Of a DNA stretch of 36,123 nucleotides, positions 1-8,549 are shown one piece after another (position 1 is the stretch's first letter; every line of letters starts with the position of its first letter). The position numbers were made by a program, and so were the translations under genes. The notes beneath the pieces are model-generated. The model saw only the letters and a list, made by a program, of their open reading frames with translations. It made no database searches and had not been told where the DNA came from. Location of the stretch: NCBI GenBank assembly GCA_903944725.1, contig CAJASX010000116.1:1-36123 (forward strand), given 5' to 3'. This stretch comes from an uncultured beta proteobacterium. GTDB lineage: Bacteria; Pseudomonadota; Gammaproteobacteria; Burkholderiales; Burkholderiaceae.

Positions 1-108
1 ACAGCGCAATTACCCTTGATCTTTGGACTCTCAGTACCTGTTTGGTCTTTAATTTGGTTTGTAATTCTTACTAGCGTACTTTTAGTCACCCTGTTCAAAA
101 AGAGATAA
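1..108 (+). CDS. dsbB: Disulfide bond formation protein DsbB, C-terminal end (partial)
   Basis: Only the last 35 codons are inside the window, ending in TAA. The translated tail reads like the final membrane helix of DsbB: a GLSVPVWSLIWF stretch followed by a hydrophobic run and a basic KKR end. The pattern Gly-Leu-Ser-x-Pro-x-Trp-(S/T)-Leu-Ile-Trp/Ala-Phe is typical of the fourth helix of betaproteobacterial DsbB, the inner-membrane quinone reductase that reoxidises periplasmic DsbA. The catalytic cysteines would lie upstream and cannot be seen. The gene converges on lysS, with one base between the two stop codons. Another small multi-helix membrane protein is possible; the DsbB call rests on this short motif alone. 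Confidence 0.65.
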   Translation, partial: TAQLPLIFGLSVPVWSLIWFVILTSVLLVTLFKKR

Positions 109-109
109 G

Positions 110-1675
110 CTAATCAAAGGGATTTTCTTCTCGCCGTAAGTGGGGAAAGAGAATGACATCACGAATATTGGGCGAATCGGTGAGTAGCATCACTAAGCGA
201 TCGATACCAATACCGCAACCACCGGTGGGGGGCATCCCATATTCAAGGGCGCGAATGAAGTCGTGGTCAAAATACATGGCCTCTTCATTGCCAGCTTCTT
301 TTTCTGCGACTTGTTTACGAAAACGCTCAGCTTGATCTTCGGCATCATTTAGCTCTGAGAAGCCATTAGCAATTTCACGGCCCGTAATAAATAACTCAAA
401 GCGTTCGGTAATACCTGGGCGGGTATCTGATTCTCTCGCGAGTGGACTAACCTCAATTGGGTAGTCGATGATGTAGGTTGGCTCCCAGAGATGCTCTTCT
501 GCTACGAGTTCAAATAAGGCTAATTGCAAGCCACCTAGACCAGCATTTTTTAGGGCAGCACCGTTTGGATCGATGCCACCTTTTTTGAGTTCAGCACGAA
601 TAAAGTCAGCATCTTCTAGCTGATTAGCAGCATAATTTTTATTCGATAAGGGGGCGTATTTTAAGATTGCCGCAGTAATGTTTAGGCGTTGAAATGGCTT
701 ACTTAAATCGAGTTCACGACCTTGGTGGCTAAGTACTGCTGTACCCTGTGCGTGGATCGCAGCAGATCGAATCAGATTTTCAGTGAAATCCATGAGCCAC
801 AGATAGTCGGTATACGCTGCGTAGAATTCCATCATCGTAAATTCAGGGTTATGGCGCGGGCTCACTCCTTCATTACGAAAATTACGATTAATTTCAAAAA
901 CCCGTTCAAAGCCTCCAACCACTAAGCGCTTTAAGTAGAGTTCAGGCGCAATGCGCAAAAACATTTGCATGTCAAGAGCATTGTGATGCGTTATAAATGG
1001 TTTTGCCGTAGCGCCACCAGGAATGGAGTGCAACATAGGAGTTTCTACTTCCATAAAACTCGCATCAATCATCTGCTGACGTATTGAGGCAATAACTTTA
1101 CTGCGCGCTAAAAACGTATTTCGACTTTCAGGCGTCACAATTAAGTCAACATAACGCTGACGGTATTTCAGCTCTTGATCTGCAAGCCCATGAAATTTAT
1201 CGGGTAGGGGGCGCAATGATTTTGTCAGGAGCCGTAAATTTTTACACTCGACGGAAAGCTCACCTTTATTGGTTTTAAAGAGAACGCCTTCAGCGGCGAT
1301 AAAGTCGCCTAAATCCCAGTGTTTAAAGGCGTTATGTTTATCCGCACCAACGTGATCATCGGTAATATAAAACTGAATCTGCCCGCTACGATCTTGAATT
1401 GTCGCAAAACTGGCTTTACCCATGACGCGCTTTAGCACCATACGGCCAGCGACTTTGACGGAAATTGCTTGGGTAGCTAAATCTTCTTTACTCAGAGCAT
1501 CGTATTGTTGATGCAGGTCGGCTGATAAATGGCTTGGTACAAAATCATTGGGAAAGGCAACACCAGATTCTCGTAGCTTACTTAATTTCTCACGGCGCTC
1601 GGCAATGATGTGATTTTCATCAAGCGCTTCAGGGGAGACTGGGGCAGAGCCAATATTTTGGGCTTTATCGTTCAT
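110..1675 (-). CDS. lysS: Lysine--tRNA ligase, class II (LysS)
   Basis: Charges tRNA-Lys with lysine in the cytoplasm. The 521-residue length is slightly above the usual ~500 for bacterial LysS. It has an N-terminal OB-fold anticodon-binding domain (about residues 60-170, including [19 protein letters not shown]) followed by the class II catalytic core. Motif 2 is visible as [20 protein letters not shown], and motif 3 as [14 protein letters not shown] near the C-terminus. The start is ATG; no strong Shine-Dalgarno site is visible. It is the last gene of a minus-strand cluster and begins 18 bases after the prfB stop, an arrangement (prfB-lysS) common in proteobacteria and consistent with cotranscription. 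Nothing looks broken. Confidence 0.97.
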   Translation of the reverse strand: MNDKAQNIGSAPVSPEALDENHIIAERREKLSKLRESGVAFPNDFVPSHLSADLHQQYDALSKEDLATQAISVKVAGRMVLKRVMGKASFATIQDRSGQIQFYITDDHVGADKHNAFKHWDLGDFIAAEGVLFKTNKGELSVECKNLRLLTKSLRPLPDKFHGLADQELKYRQRYVDLIVTPESRNTFLARSKVIASIRQQMIDASFMEVETPMLHSIPGGATAKPFITHHNALDMQMFLRIAPELYLKRLVVGGFERVFEINRNFRNEGVSPRHNPEFTMMEFYAAYTDYLWLMDFTENLIRSAAIHAQGTAVLSHQGRELDLSKPFQRLNITAAILKYAPLSNKNYAANQLEDADFIRAELKKGGIDPNGAALKNAGLGGLQLALFELVAEEHLWEPTYIIDYPIEVSPLARESDTRPGITERFELFITGREIANGFSELNDAEDQAERFRKQVAEKEAGNEEAMYFDHDFIRALEYGMPPTGGCGIGIDRLVMLLTDSPNIRDVILFPHLRREENPFD

Positions 1676-1693
1676 AAGTGCACAGTAATTAAG

Positions 1694-2798
1694 TTAGACG
1701 CCTTGCTTAAGGCTAGCTTCAATAAAGGCATCGAGGTCTCCATCTAATACCTTTTGTGTATTGGAAATTTCAACATTGGTACGTAGGTCTTTAATGCGAC
1801 TTTGGTCTAGTACATAAGAGCGTATTTGATGACCCCAGCCTACATCGGTTTTAGTTGCCTCTAGTTTATCTTGCTCGACTCGGCGTTTTTGCATTTCATG
1901 TTCGTAAAGTCTTGATTTAAGCATACTCATTGCCTCAGCCCGGTTGCGGTGTTGACTGCGATCGTTTTGGCATTGCACCACAATACCTGTGGGTAGGTGG
2001 GTAAGGCGGACCGCCGAATCGGTTTTATTAATATGTTGCCCCCCAGCCCCTGAAGCCCGATAGGTGTCGGTACGAATATCAGCAGGGTTTATATCAATTT
2101 CGATTGAGTCATCAATTTCGGGATAAACATAGATACTGGCGAAAGAGGTATGCCGACCATTCGAGGAATCAAAAGGTGATTTGCGGACTAGACGATGCAC
2201 GCCAGTTTCAGAGCGTAAGTGCCCATAGGCATATTCGCCATCGACTTTAATTGTGGCGCTTTTAATACCGGCGACATCGCCATCCGATTCTTCTAAAATT
2301 TCAGTTTTATAGCCTTTGCGTTCGCAATATTTTAAATATTGACGATAGAGCATGCTGGCCCAGTCGCAGGCTTCAGTGCCACCAGCGCCCGCTTGAATAT
2401 CAATAAAACAGCTACACGGATCCATTTCATTATGAAACATGCGTCGAAATTCAAGATCGGCAATGATCGTGCCATAGGCTTTAATATCTTGCTCGAGCGC
2501 CAGTAAAGTTTCATCTTCATTTTCATCGCGGGCTAACTCGAATAATTCTTGTGCGCCAATAATATTACTATTTAACTCGCTTAAAGTTAGCACCACGCCT
2601 TCAAGCATTTTCTTTTCCTTACCTAGTGCTTGAGCTTGCTTTTGATCATCCCAAATTTTAGGGTCTTGAAGGATTTGATTTACTTCAGTTAGGCGACGTG
2701 ATTTGACGTCGAAGTCAAAGATACCCCCGAAGCGCCTGCTCACGAGCCAGCAAGTCGTTAAGGGTATTACTAATAAGATTAAGTTGTTCAGCTTCCAT
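1694..2798 (-). CDS. prfB: Peptide chain release factor 2 (RF2), made by programmed +1 frameshift
   Basis: Terminates translation at UGA and UAA. The gene is in two frames. An ATG at 2798 opens a 27-codon leader ([13 protein letters not shown]...ALRGYL) that ends at an in-frame TGA (2717-2715). A +1 shift at CTT TGA C, just after a G-rich Shine-Dalgarno-like stretch (CGGGGGTAT), continues in the long frame as DFDVKSRRL and runs to TAA at 1694. The product is then 367 residues, close to the 365 of E. coli RF2. The long frame holds the SPF tripeptide that recognises stop codons ([12 protein letters not shown]) and the GGQ peptidyl-hydrolysis motif ([20 protein letters not shown]). An open frame upstream to 2863 exists but lacks RF2-like residues and overlaps recJ, so it is not the start. 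recJ ends 46 bases upstream; lysS follows. Confidence 0.96.
2714..2730 (-). promoter_or_regulatory. prfB autoregulatory frameshift site
   Basis: On the minus strand the message reads CGG GGG TAT CTT TGA C. It has the three parts of the known RF2 recoding signal: an SD-like G-rich element, the slippery CTT, and the in-frame TGA followed by C (poor termination context). When RF2 is scarce the ribosome pauses at UGA and slips +1 to GAC; when RF2 is plentiful translation stops and no further RF2 is made. The site differs from the E. coli AGGGGG by one base in the SD-like part. Confidence 0.93.
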
Positions 2799-2844
2799 GG
2801 GAAGATTATAAGGGCTAAGTTATATGGGCTTGTGCAAAATAATC

Positions 2845-4605
2845 TTAAGGGCTGAGGTCGCAAGCTTCTATCATCAGCTGCACTCTGGCTTGCCCTTGAT
2901 ACCGATCGGTTACCAGTCGATAAGCCAGCCTAACCTTGGCAGGTAGGGTTTGGGTTTGATTAAACCAAACGGCTGTAACGGGTTTGCTAGTTTGCCGAGT
3001 TGGCTCACGGTTAGTTTGGCTAATTAGAGGGTCGATACTGCGCAATTGCAGGCGCAGGTGTTTTTCTTTCATTAGGCTTTGTTGTAATACTTCAAACTCG
3101 CCATAGAAGATGGGTTGAGGAAAACCTTGTCCCCAAATTTCACCAGCTAATAAATCACCAATTTCTGGAATTAATTCAGTGCTTAAAAGGAAGCCATCAT
3201 GCATGCAGCGCTTTTCTAATAAATCAGCAGAGAGTAATTCGCTGGCGACTGTTTGAAACGTTTGGTCAAAGAGCGCAAAATCTGCACTTTTAATCGTCAG
3301 GCCAGCGGCCATAGCATGGCCCCCAAATTTTAGAATTAAGCCAGGTTCACGTTTTGAGACTAAATCGAGGGCATCGCGCAAATGAAAACCTATCAGCGAT
3401 CTTCCCGAGCCGCGTAACTCATCGTTTTCAGCAGGCGCAAACACAATTGCCGGCCGATTAAAACGTTCTTTAAGGCGCGAAGCAACAATGCCCACTACAC
3501 CTTGATGCCAAGCAGAATTCCATAAGCAAATACTTGAGCGCTGCGCAAAGTCTTGGTGTAACTCTTGTTCGGCTAAATGGGCTAAGGCTGTTTCTTGCAT
3601 ACCGCTTTCAATCACGCGTCGCTCGCGATTAATGCGATCTAACTCACCGGCAATCGTTTGGGCTTCTACAGGGTCGTCGGTGAGTAGTAGACGAATTCCT
3701 AAGGTCATGTCAGCCAAGCGGCCAGCGGCATTAAGGCGGGGCCCAAGTGCAAAACCTAAATCAAAGGCACTCGCTTTCATGGGATCGCGCGCTGCGGCAT
3801 TAAAAAGAGCAGTGATACCCAGTTGGCAATTGCCATTTTGCATCCGGCGTAAACCATTCGCTAGTAAGATGCGGTTGTTACGATCGAGTTGCGCGACATC
3901 TGCTACTGTGCCTAGGGCAACTAAATCGAGGAGGTTCTCAATTTTGGGTTGATTGGTTTGGCTAAAGTGATCGCGTGCACGTAGCTCTGCACGTAGGGCA
4001 ATTAAGAGATAAAACATCACGCCAACCCCTGCTAGGGCCTTACTGGGAAAAGGGCAGCCAGCTTGATTCGGGTTCACTATTGCTAGTGCTTTAGGTACTT
4101 GTGCGGCGGGTAAATGGTGATCAGTAATGATTACTTCCATTCCTAGCTCACGCGCACGATTAACACCAGCCTCACTAGCGATACCGTTATCGACTGTAAT
4201 TAAATACTCGGGACGCGGAATTTGTTGGGCAGCGAGCTCAACCACTTCTGGGGTGAGTCCATAACCCATCGTAAAGCGATTAGGCACTAAAAAACTAACT
4301 GGTGAAGCTGGAGTTAACATCTTTAAGCCCCGCAGGGCAACGGCACAAGCCGTAGCGCCATCGCAATCGTAATCGGCAACGACCAAAATAGGGCGTTTTT
4401 GTAAAAGGATATCGGCCAATATTGAAGCAGTACTGAGGCAGTTTTTTAGTTCCTTTGGTGGAATCAGTTCTTTTAAATCTAGCGAGAGTAGCTTAGGATT
4501 TTCAATGCCACGTGCCGCATAGAGCTTTGCTAGTAGCGGATGCACGCCACTTTGCGCCAACCAATTAGCAGACCGCTCGGAAAAGGGTCGTGGGGTAAAA
4601 CGCAT
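2845..4605 (-). CDS. recJ: Single-stranded-DNA-specific 5'-3' exonuclease RecJ
   Basis: RecJ degrades single-stranded DNA 5' to 3' in RecF-pathway recombination, mismatch repair and base excision repair. The start chosen is ATG at 4605, giving 586 residues (family about 560-580). The upstream gene's TAA overlaps it by one base (TAATG), a clear translational-coupling junction; the frame is open to 4659 but those residues are not RecJ-like. DHH-family metal motifs are in order: [12 protein letters not shown] (about 75-86), TVDNGIAS (about 138), TDHHLPA (DHH at 162-164), then [19 protein letters not shown] follows, and the DHHA1 domain shows [19 protein letters not shown] and the [13 protein letters not shown] loop. 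The C-terminal OB-like domain is present. The gene is complete and lies 46 bases upstream of prfB. Confidence 0.96.
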   Translation of the reverse strand: MRFTPRPFSERSANWLAQSGVHPLLAKLYAARGIENPKLLSLDLKELIPPKELKNCLSTASILADILLQKRPILVVADYDCDGATACAVALRGLKMLTPASPVSFLVPNRFTMGYGLTPEVVELAAQQIPRPEYLITVDNGIASEAGVNRARELGMEVIITDHHLPAAQVPKALAIVNPNQAGCPFPSKALAGVGVMFYLLIALRAELRARDHFSQTNQPKIENLLDLVALGTVADVAQLDRNNRILLANGLRRMQNGNCQLGITALFNAAARDPMKASAFDLGFALGPRLNAAGRLADMTLGIRLLLTDDPVEAQTIAGELDRINRERRVIESGMQETALAHLAEQELHQDFAQRSSICLWNSAWHQGVVGIVASRLKERFNRPAIVFAPAENDELRGSGRSLIGFHLRDALDLVSKREPGLILKFGGHAMAAGLTIKSADFALFDQTFQTVASELLSADLLEKRCMHDGFLLSTELIPEIGDLLAGEIWGQGFPQPIFYGEFEVLQQSLMKEKHLRLQLRSIDPLISQTNREPTRQTSKPVTAVWFNQTQTLPAKVRLAYRLVTDRYQGQARVQLMIEACDLSP

Positions 4606-5636
4606 TAGGGGTTTTTCTCCATGAAGTCTTCCCAGCTTGGTAAAGCAGGCGAGCGCCAAAATAAAAGGGGTTGCAATATTGACAGGAGCCCTTTATTGGA
4701 AAGTAAATTACTAGGGGTAAATAGCCGCTGCCGTGGCGCGGCAGTTGGAAAATCGATAATGGCGATTTCGTCTAAGTGTCCGGCAACTAAAGCTGCAGAT
4801 AACTGAGGCCAAATCTCAGCAGGTTTATTAAGCCATGCAAAGGCCCCAACAAGAGGATTATTGGGCTTTGCAAAATCACTCGCTAAGCCATCAATCTCAT
4901 GCATATATGGCTTATTTAAATACTGCGCCAAACCTGCGAGTAAGAGATGATCGCCAATCAAGGTAGTGGCTTGTTGAATTGCTGGTGGCGGATGTACATC
5001 GGCTAGAGCGCCAATGCCACTGAGCCAAATAGAATTGACTTTAGGTAAGCCTTGTGCCACGCGGTTTTCGTTGGTAGGATCAATATGCCACAGCATTTGG
5101 ATTTCATTTTGTAATTTGCGCCAGCGCTTAGCCACGCCTTCTGAAGTGGTATCACGTGGCGACCACCAATCGATATTGCGTCCATGGGCCTGATCGGTAC
5201 TATGGGTATTGAGAGTCGCAAAATCTGTTGCCGATAAGCCAACTTCCACAAACCAATAAGCATGATGAGGGGTTAGAGGCGTATTGCCAAAATCTTCTTC
5301 TAACAAGGGTTTGGCGGCAGTAAATAATGCCGCAGCATCAGCAGGGCTAAGTGCTAATAAGGCTGGGTTGGTAAGGATCAAATGATCACGGGTCGCATGT
5401 AAATGAATTGCTTGTAGGCAGGCAAATACCCTGTTTTTTACTTGTTCTAACGGCACATCAAGACCCAGCATCAGAATCGGGGCCAGCGGCAAAGCTTGCT
5501 TAGGGTGATCGTAAGCTAGCAAAAAACGTTCGTGCGGTAAGCCCATGGGCGGTTCTATTATTGTTGCCGAGACCGCATCCTCCCCTGCTAACATCAGGGT
5601 GAAGCGCCGCAAGGGGGTTTCCAAGGGGTGGCTCAA
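4605..5636 (-). CDS. rpfE: RpfE-type protein (COG4255-like), function unproven
   Basis: A 343-residue soluble protein resembling the RpfE family, named from the Xanthomonas rpf (regulation of pathogenicity factors) locus. In betaproteobacteria it is often annotated as 'regulatory protein, RpfE type' or loosely as a phosphoglycerate mutase. The family hallmark is visible around residues 185-215: a WHIDPTNENRVAQGLPKVNS stretch followed by IWLSGIG. I see no signal peptide, membrane segment or recognisable nucleotide or DNA-binding motif. The only start that keeps the first beta-strand (RRFTLMLAG) is TTG at 5636; the first ATG, at 5594, would remove 14 residues. It heads the cluster and its TAA overlaps the recJ ATG. 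The biochemical role is unknown; context suggests only cotranscription with recJ. Confidence 0.75.
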   Translation of the reverse strand: MSHPLETPLRRFTLMLAGEDAVSATIIEPPMGLPHERFLLAYDHPKQALPLAPILMLGLDVPLEQVKNRVFACLQAIHLHATRDHLILTNPALLALSPADAAALFTAAKPLLEEDFGNTPLTPHHAYWFVEVGLSATDFATLNTHSTDQAHGRNIDWWSPRDTTSEGVAKRWRKLQNEIQMLWHIDPTNENRVAQGLPKVNSIWLSGIGALADVHPPPAIQQATTLIGDHLLLAGLAQYLNKPYMHEIDGLASDFAKPNNPLVGAFAWLNKPAEIWPQLSAALVAGHLDEIAIIDFPTAAPRQRLFTPSNLLSNKGLLSILQPLLFWRSPALPSWEDFMEKNP

Positions 5637-5748
5637 GGGCTTGCTAACAGTGACTGCGCAGGGGTTGGTAATTGGATCATTCCCTTGATTTTATGGGGCA
5701 TTTAGTAATTCCTGCATAGTGTCGCGCTGAATTCACTAAACTGACGGT

Positions 5749-7011
5749 ATGAAGACACTTCCCATTGAGCTTGAAATTGGCTTGCGCTACACCCGCTCTA
5801 AGCGCCGCAAGGCAGTAGGTAAGCAAGATGGTTTTTTATCGTTTATTTCCGCTATCTCAACTGCGGGCATCGCTTTAGGTGTTGCCTCACTCATCGTCGT
5901 TTTATCAGTGATGAATGGTTTTCAAAAAGACGTACGTGATCGTATGCTTTCGGTCTTATCCCATATTGAAATTACCACTGCAGATAGCATGGGTGACTGG
6001 CAGGCCTTGGCTAAAAAAGTCGCTACTCAAGCCCATGTGGTTGGAGTAGCACCCATGGTTACATCACAAGGTTTACTTAGTCGTGGCGGCGCCATGCGTG
6101 GTGTAGCCTTGCGGGGTGTTTTACCTGCTGAAGAAGGTCAAGTAAGCGATATACCCAAGCAATTTGTTGCCGGCAGTATTGAAAATTTACAAGCAGGATC
6201 TTTTGGTGTGGTGCTCGGTGCAGAGCTGGCCCATATGCTCGGTGCGCGCATGGGAGACCGGGTGAATTTAATTGTGCCCGAAGGCGATTTAACTCCAGCC
6301 GGTGTAATGCCGCGTATGCGTTCCTTGCAAGTGGTTGGTATTGTTGATAGCGGCCATTATGAATACGATAGTTCTTTAGCGATCTTGCACTGGCAAGATG
6401 CCGCGGCCTTACTGCGCCTAAATAATCCATCGGGTCTACGCGTGAAGGTGGATGACATGCAGCGGGCCCCCGAAATTGCGCAACAACTTTCAGCGCTCTT
6501 ACCCCAAGCACTATGGGTTACCGATTGGTCACGTTCTAATCGAAATTGGTTCGCTGCTGTTCAAACTGAAAAGAAAATGATGTTCATTATTCTCACGTTG
6601 ATAATTGCCGTAGCAACCTTTAATTTAGTTTCTACATTAGTGATGACGGTTAATCAAAAGCAGGCTGATATTGCCATCATGCGCACCATGGGCGCAAGTC
6701 CTGGTTTAATTCAGCGCATTTTTCTAATTCAAGGTTTAGCGATCGGTTTAATGGGCTCTTTGGCAGGAGTAGGTTTAGGCTTATTAATTGCGCTTAATAT
6801 CGATGTGATCGTACCGGCCATTGAAGCCGTCTTTCGGGTACGCTTCTTACCGCGCGATGTGTATTTTATTAGTGAGCTACCTTCTGATGTACGCTTGAGC
6901 GATGTCTTAACAGTTGGCCTGATGTCATTTGGTTTATCTATTTTGGCCACACTATACCCCAGTAGACGCGCAGCTAAAGTGCAACCCGCCGAGGCTTTGC
7001 GCTATGAGTAG
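5749..7011 (+). CDS. lolC: Lipoprotein-releasing ABC transporter permease (LolC/E family)
   Basis: Inner-membrane permease of the Lol system, which extracts mature lipoproteins from the inner membrane and hands them to LolA for delivery to the outer membrane. 420 residues, normal for the family. There is an N-terminal cytoplasmic stretch [15 protein letters not shown] and a first helix after it ([24 protein letters not shown]). A large periplasmic domain spans about residues 50-270, followed by three C-terminal helices ([57 protein letters not shown]). The end [16 protein letters not shown] is the characteristic FtsX/LolC tail. lolD overlaps its last codons. Only one permease gene is present, so the complex may be LolC2D2 or LolF-like rather than LolCDE unless a second permease lies elsewhere. 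Confidence 0.94.
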   Translation: MKTLPIELEIGLRYTRSKRRKAVGKQDGFLSFISAISTAGIALGVASLIVVLSVMNGFQKDVRDRMLSVLSHIEITTADSMGDWQALAKKVATQAHVVGVAPMVTSQGLLSRGGAMRGVALRGVLPAEEGQVSDIPKQFVAGSIENLQAGSFGVVLGAELAHMLGARMGDRVNLIVPEGDLTPAGVMPRMRSLQVVGIVDSGHYEYDSSLAILHWQDAAALLRLNNPSGLRVKVDDMQRAPEIAQQLSALLPQALWVTDWSRSNRNWFAAVQTEKKMMFIILTLIIAVATFNLVSTLVMTVNQKQADIAIMRTMGASPGLIQRIFLIQGLAIGLMGSLAGVGLGLLIALNIDVIVPAIEAVFRVRFLPRDVYFISELPSDVRLSDVLTVGLMSFGLSILATLYPSRRAAKVQPAEALRYE

Positions 7012-7726
7012 ACCGATGAATCTCGCTGTTAATCTGTTGATGAATCCCATTATTGCAGCGCAGGGCCTAGCTAAAACCTATGGCAAGGGACCAACTGCAG
7101 TTGAGGTTTTAAAGGATGTTGATTTATCTGTAAATGCTGCAGAGAAAGTGGCGATTGTGGGTTCTTCGGGTTCGGGTAAAAGCACCTTACTCCATTTATT
7201 AGGCGGTTTAGATACGCCTAGTGCAGGCCAAGTAACCTTAGTAGGCGAGAATATAAATCAGCTCTCAGTTGAAAAAATAGATCGCTTACGTAATCAGAGT
7301 TTAGGTTTTATTTATCAATTTCATCATTTGCTGGATGAATTTACCGCACTAGAAAATGTCGCTTTGCCATTGCGAATTCGCGGCCTTTCTAAAGAAGAGT
7401 CGCTTGATCGGGCCCGCGCACTCTTACAAGCAGTGGGATTAAAAGCCCGCGAGCGCCATACCCCAGGCGAATTATCTGGAGGCGAACGTCAACGGGTTGC
7501 GGTTGCACGCGCTTTAGTTGGCAACCCCGCTTGTGTTTTAGCTGATGAACCGACTGGTAATTTAGATACGGAAACTGCTGACGCTGTATTTGATCTGATG
7601 CTTGATGTAGCACGCGAGCAAAATACGGCTTTTGTTATTGTTACCCATGATCCGCTACGCGCTAAACGGTGCGATCGTATTTTGCGTTTAGATCACGGTA
7701 TTTTGCAGCCCTATGTGGCTCGATAG
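7004..7726 (+). CDS. lolD: Lipoprotein-releasing system ATP-binding protein LolD
   Basis: ATPase that powers the LolC/E permease. The chosen start, ATG at 7004, overlaps the lolC stop by 8 bases and gives 240 residues; ATGs at 7016 and 7040 are also possible, and 7040 gives [15 protein letters not shown], close to many homologues. The frame is open to 6929, but that would place 25 non-homologous residues inside lolC. ABC motifs are in order: Walker [10 protein letters not shown] (about 53-61), Q-loop [18 protein letters not shown], signature [15 protein letters not shown], Walker [12 protein letters not shown] and the switch histidine in VIVTHD. The FHHLL after the Q-loop is the LolD/MacB-type feature. 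The 3' end overlaps tatD by 14 bases. Confidence 0.95.
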   Translation: MSRPMNLAVNLLMNPIIAAQGLAKTYGKGPTAVEVLKDVDLSVNAAEKVAIVGSSGSGKSTLLHLLGGLDTPSAGQVTLVGENINQLSVEKIDRLRNQSLGFIYQFHHLLDEFTALENVALPLRIRGLSKEESLDRARALLQAVGLKARERHTPGELSGGERQRVAVARALVGNPACVLADEPTGNLDTETADAVFDLMLDVAREQNTAFVIVTHDPLRAKRCDRILRLDHGILQPYVAR

Positions 7727-8546
7727 TCATTGTCATTTAGACGCACCTGAGTTTGCTGCGCGCCTACCTTTAGTAGTTGAGGCGGCGGCAAAAAATTCGG
7801 TACGTGCAATCTTAGTGCCTGCAGTAGAGGTAGCTGATTTTGCACAGGTGCGTGATTTAGCGCATCAGTATGCACAAGTTATTCCTGGTTTGGTCTATAC
7901 CTTAGGGATCCATCCTTTATATATAGGGCGTGCGAAAGATGCCGATCTCAAGGTATTAGCAACTGCCGTAGAAAAAGCACTGGATGATCCTCGCTTTGTG
8001 GGGATTGGTGAAATTGGTCTCGATTATTTTGTCGAAGGGCTTGACCCCAAGCGCCAAGCTTTTTTCTTTGAGGCACAACTCGATTTAGCGCAGCAATTGA
8101 ATCTGCCGGTGATCATGCATGTGCGCCGCTCACAAGACGCGATTTTGAAAGCACTGCGCCAAAGAAAAATCACTGGCGGTATTGCCCATGCTTTTAATGG
8201 CAGCTTTCAACAAGCTGAGCAATTTTTAGATCTAGGCTTTAAGTTGGGCTTTGGAGGTGCGGCAACTTATCCACGGGCCTTACAAATTCGGCGCTTAGTG
8301 AGTGATTTACCCATTAGTGCACTGGTGATTGAAACCGATGCCCCAGATATACCACCAGCATGGTTAAGGGAAGAGGGAATTCATGATAACGAGCCCGCTT
8401 TTTTACCACGTATTGCTCAGGAACTAGCGGTGCTGCGTAACTTAGAGTCAGCCGAATTTGCACAAGCCGTTTGGCAAAACGCTGCTGCAGCCTTACCGCG
8501 CTGGGCGCCTTTGCTAAGCAAAATAAATCCTCGTCAAGCAGTATAG
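7713..8546 (+). CDS. TatD family metal-dependent hydrolase (putative DNase)
   Basis: A 277-residue TIM-barrel amidohydrolase-fold protein of the TatD family; members are metal-dependent nucleases, with 3'-5' exonuclease activity reported for E. coli TatD. The metal ligands can be followed: DSHCHLD at residues 4-10 (HxH), GEIGLDYF with the catalytic Glu, PVIMHVRRS (His), IAHAFNGS (His), and [13 protein letters not shown] with the late Asp. The start ATG lies within the last codons of lolD (14-base overlap). comEC begins 3 bases after its stop, so the four genes lolC-lolD-tatD-comEC form one tight plus-strand run. The true substrate is unknown, so no gene symbol is given. The neighbourhood with comEC is suggestive of DNA metabolism but no more. 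Confidence 0.93.
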   Translation: MWLDSHCHLDAPEFAARLPLVVEAAAKNSVRAILVPAVEVADFAQVRDLAHQYAQVIPGLVYTLGIHPLYIGRAKDADLKVLATAVEKALDDPRFVGIGEIGLDYFVEGLDPKRQAFFFEAQLDLAQQLNLPVIMHVRRSQDAILKALRQRKITGGIAHAFNGSFQQAEQFLDLGFKLGFGGAATYPRALQIRRLVSDLPISALVIETDAPDIPPAWLREEGIHDNEPAFLPRIAQELAVLRNLESAEFAQAVWQNAAAALPRWAPLLSKINPRQAV

Positions 8547-8549
8547 ATT

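Noticed and set aside
2799-2863. Upstream extension of the prfB long frame to a start at 2863
   Set aside because: These residues are unlike RF2, overlap the recJ end and are bypassed by the frameshift; the ATG at 2798 in the other frame gives the canonical leader.
4606-4659. Longer recJ start at 4659
   Set aside because: It lies within the rpfE-type gene and adds non-RecJ residues; the TAATG junction at 4605 is the natural start.
6929-7003. Longer lolD start inside lolC
   Set aside because: Adds 25 residues with no LolD similarity; an ATG overlapping the lolC stop is far more typical.
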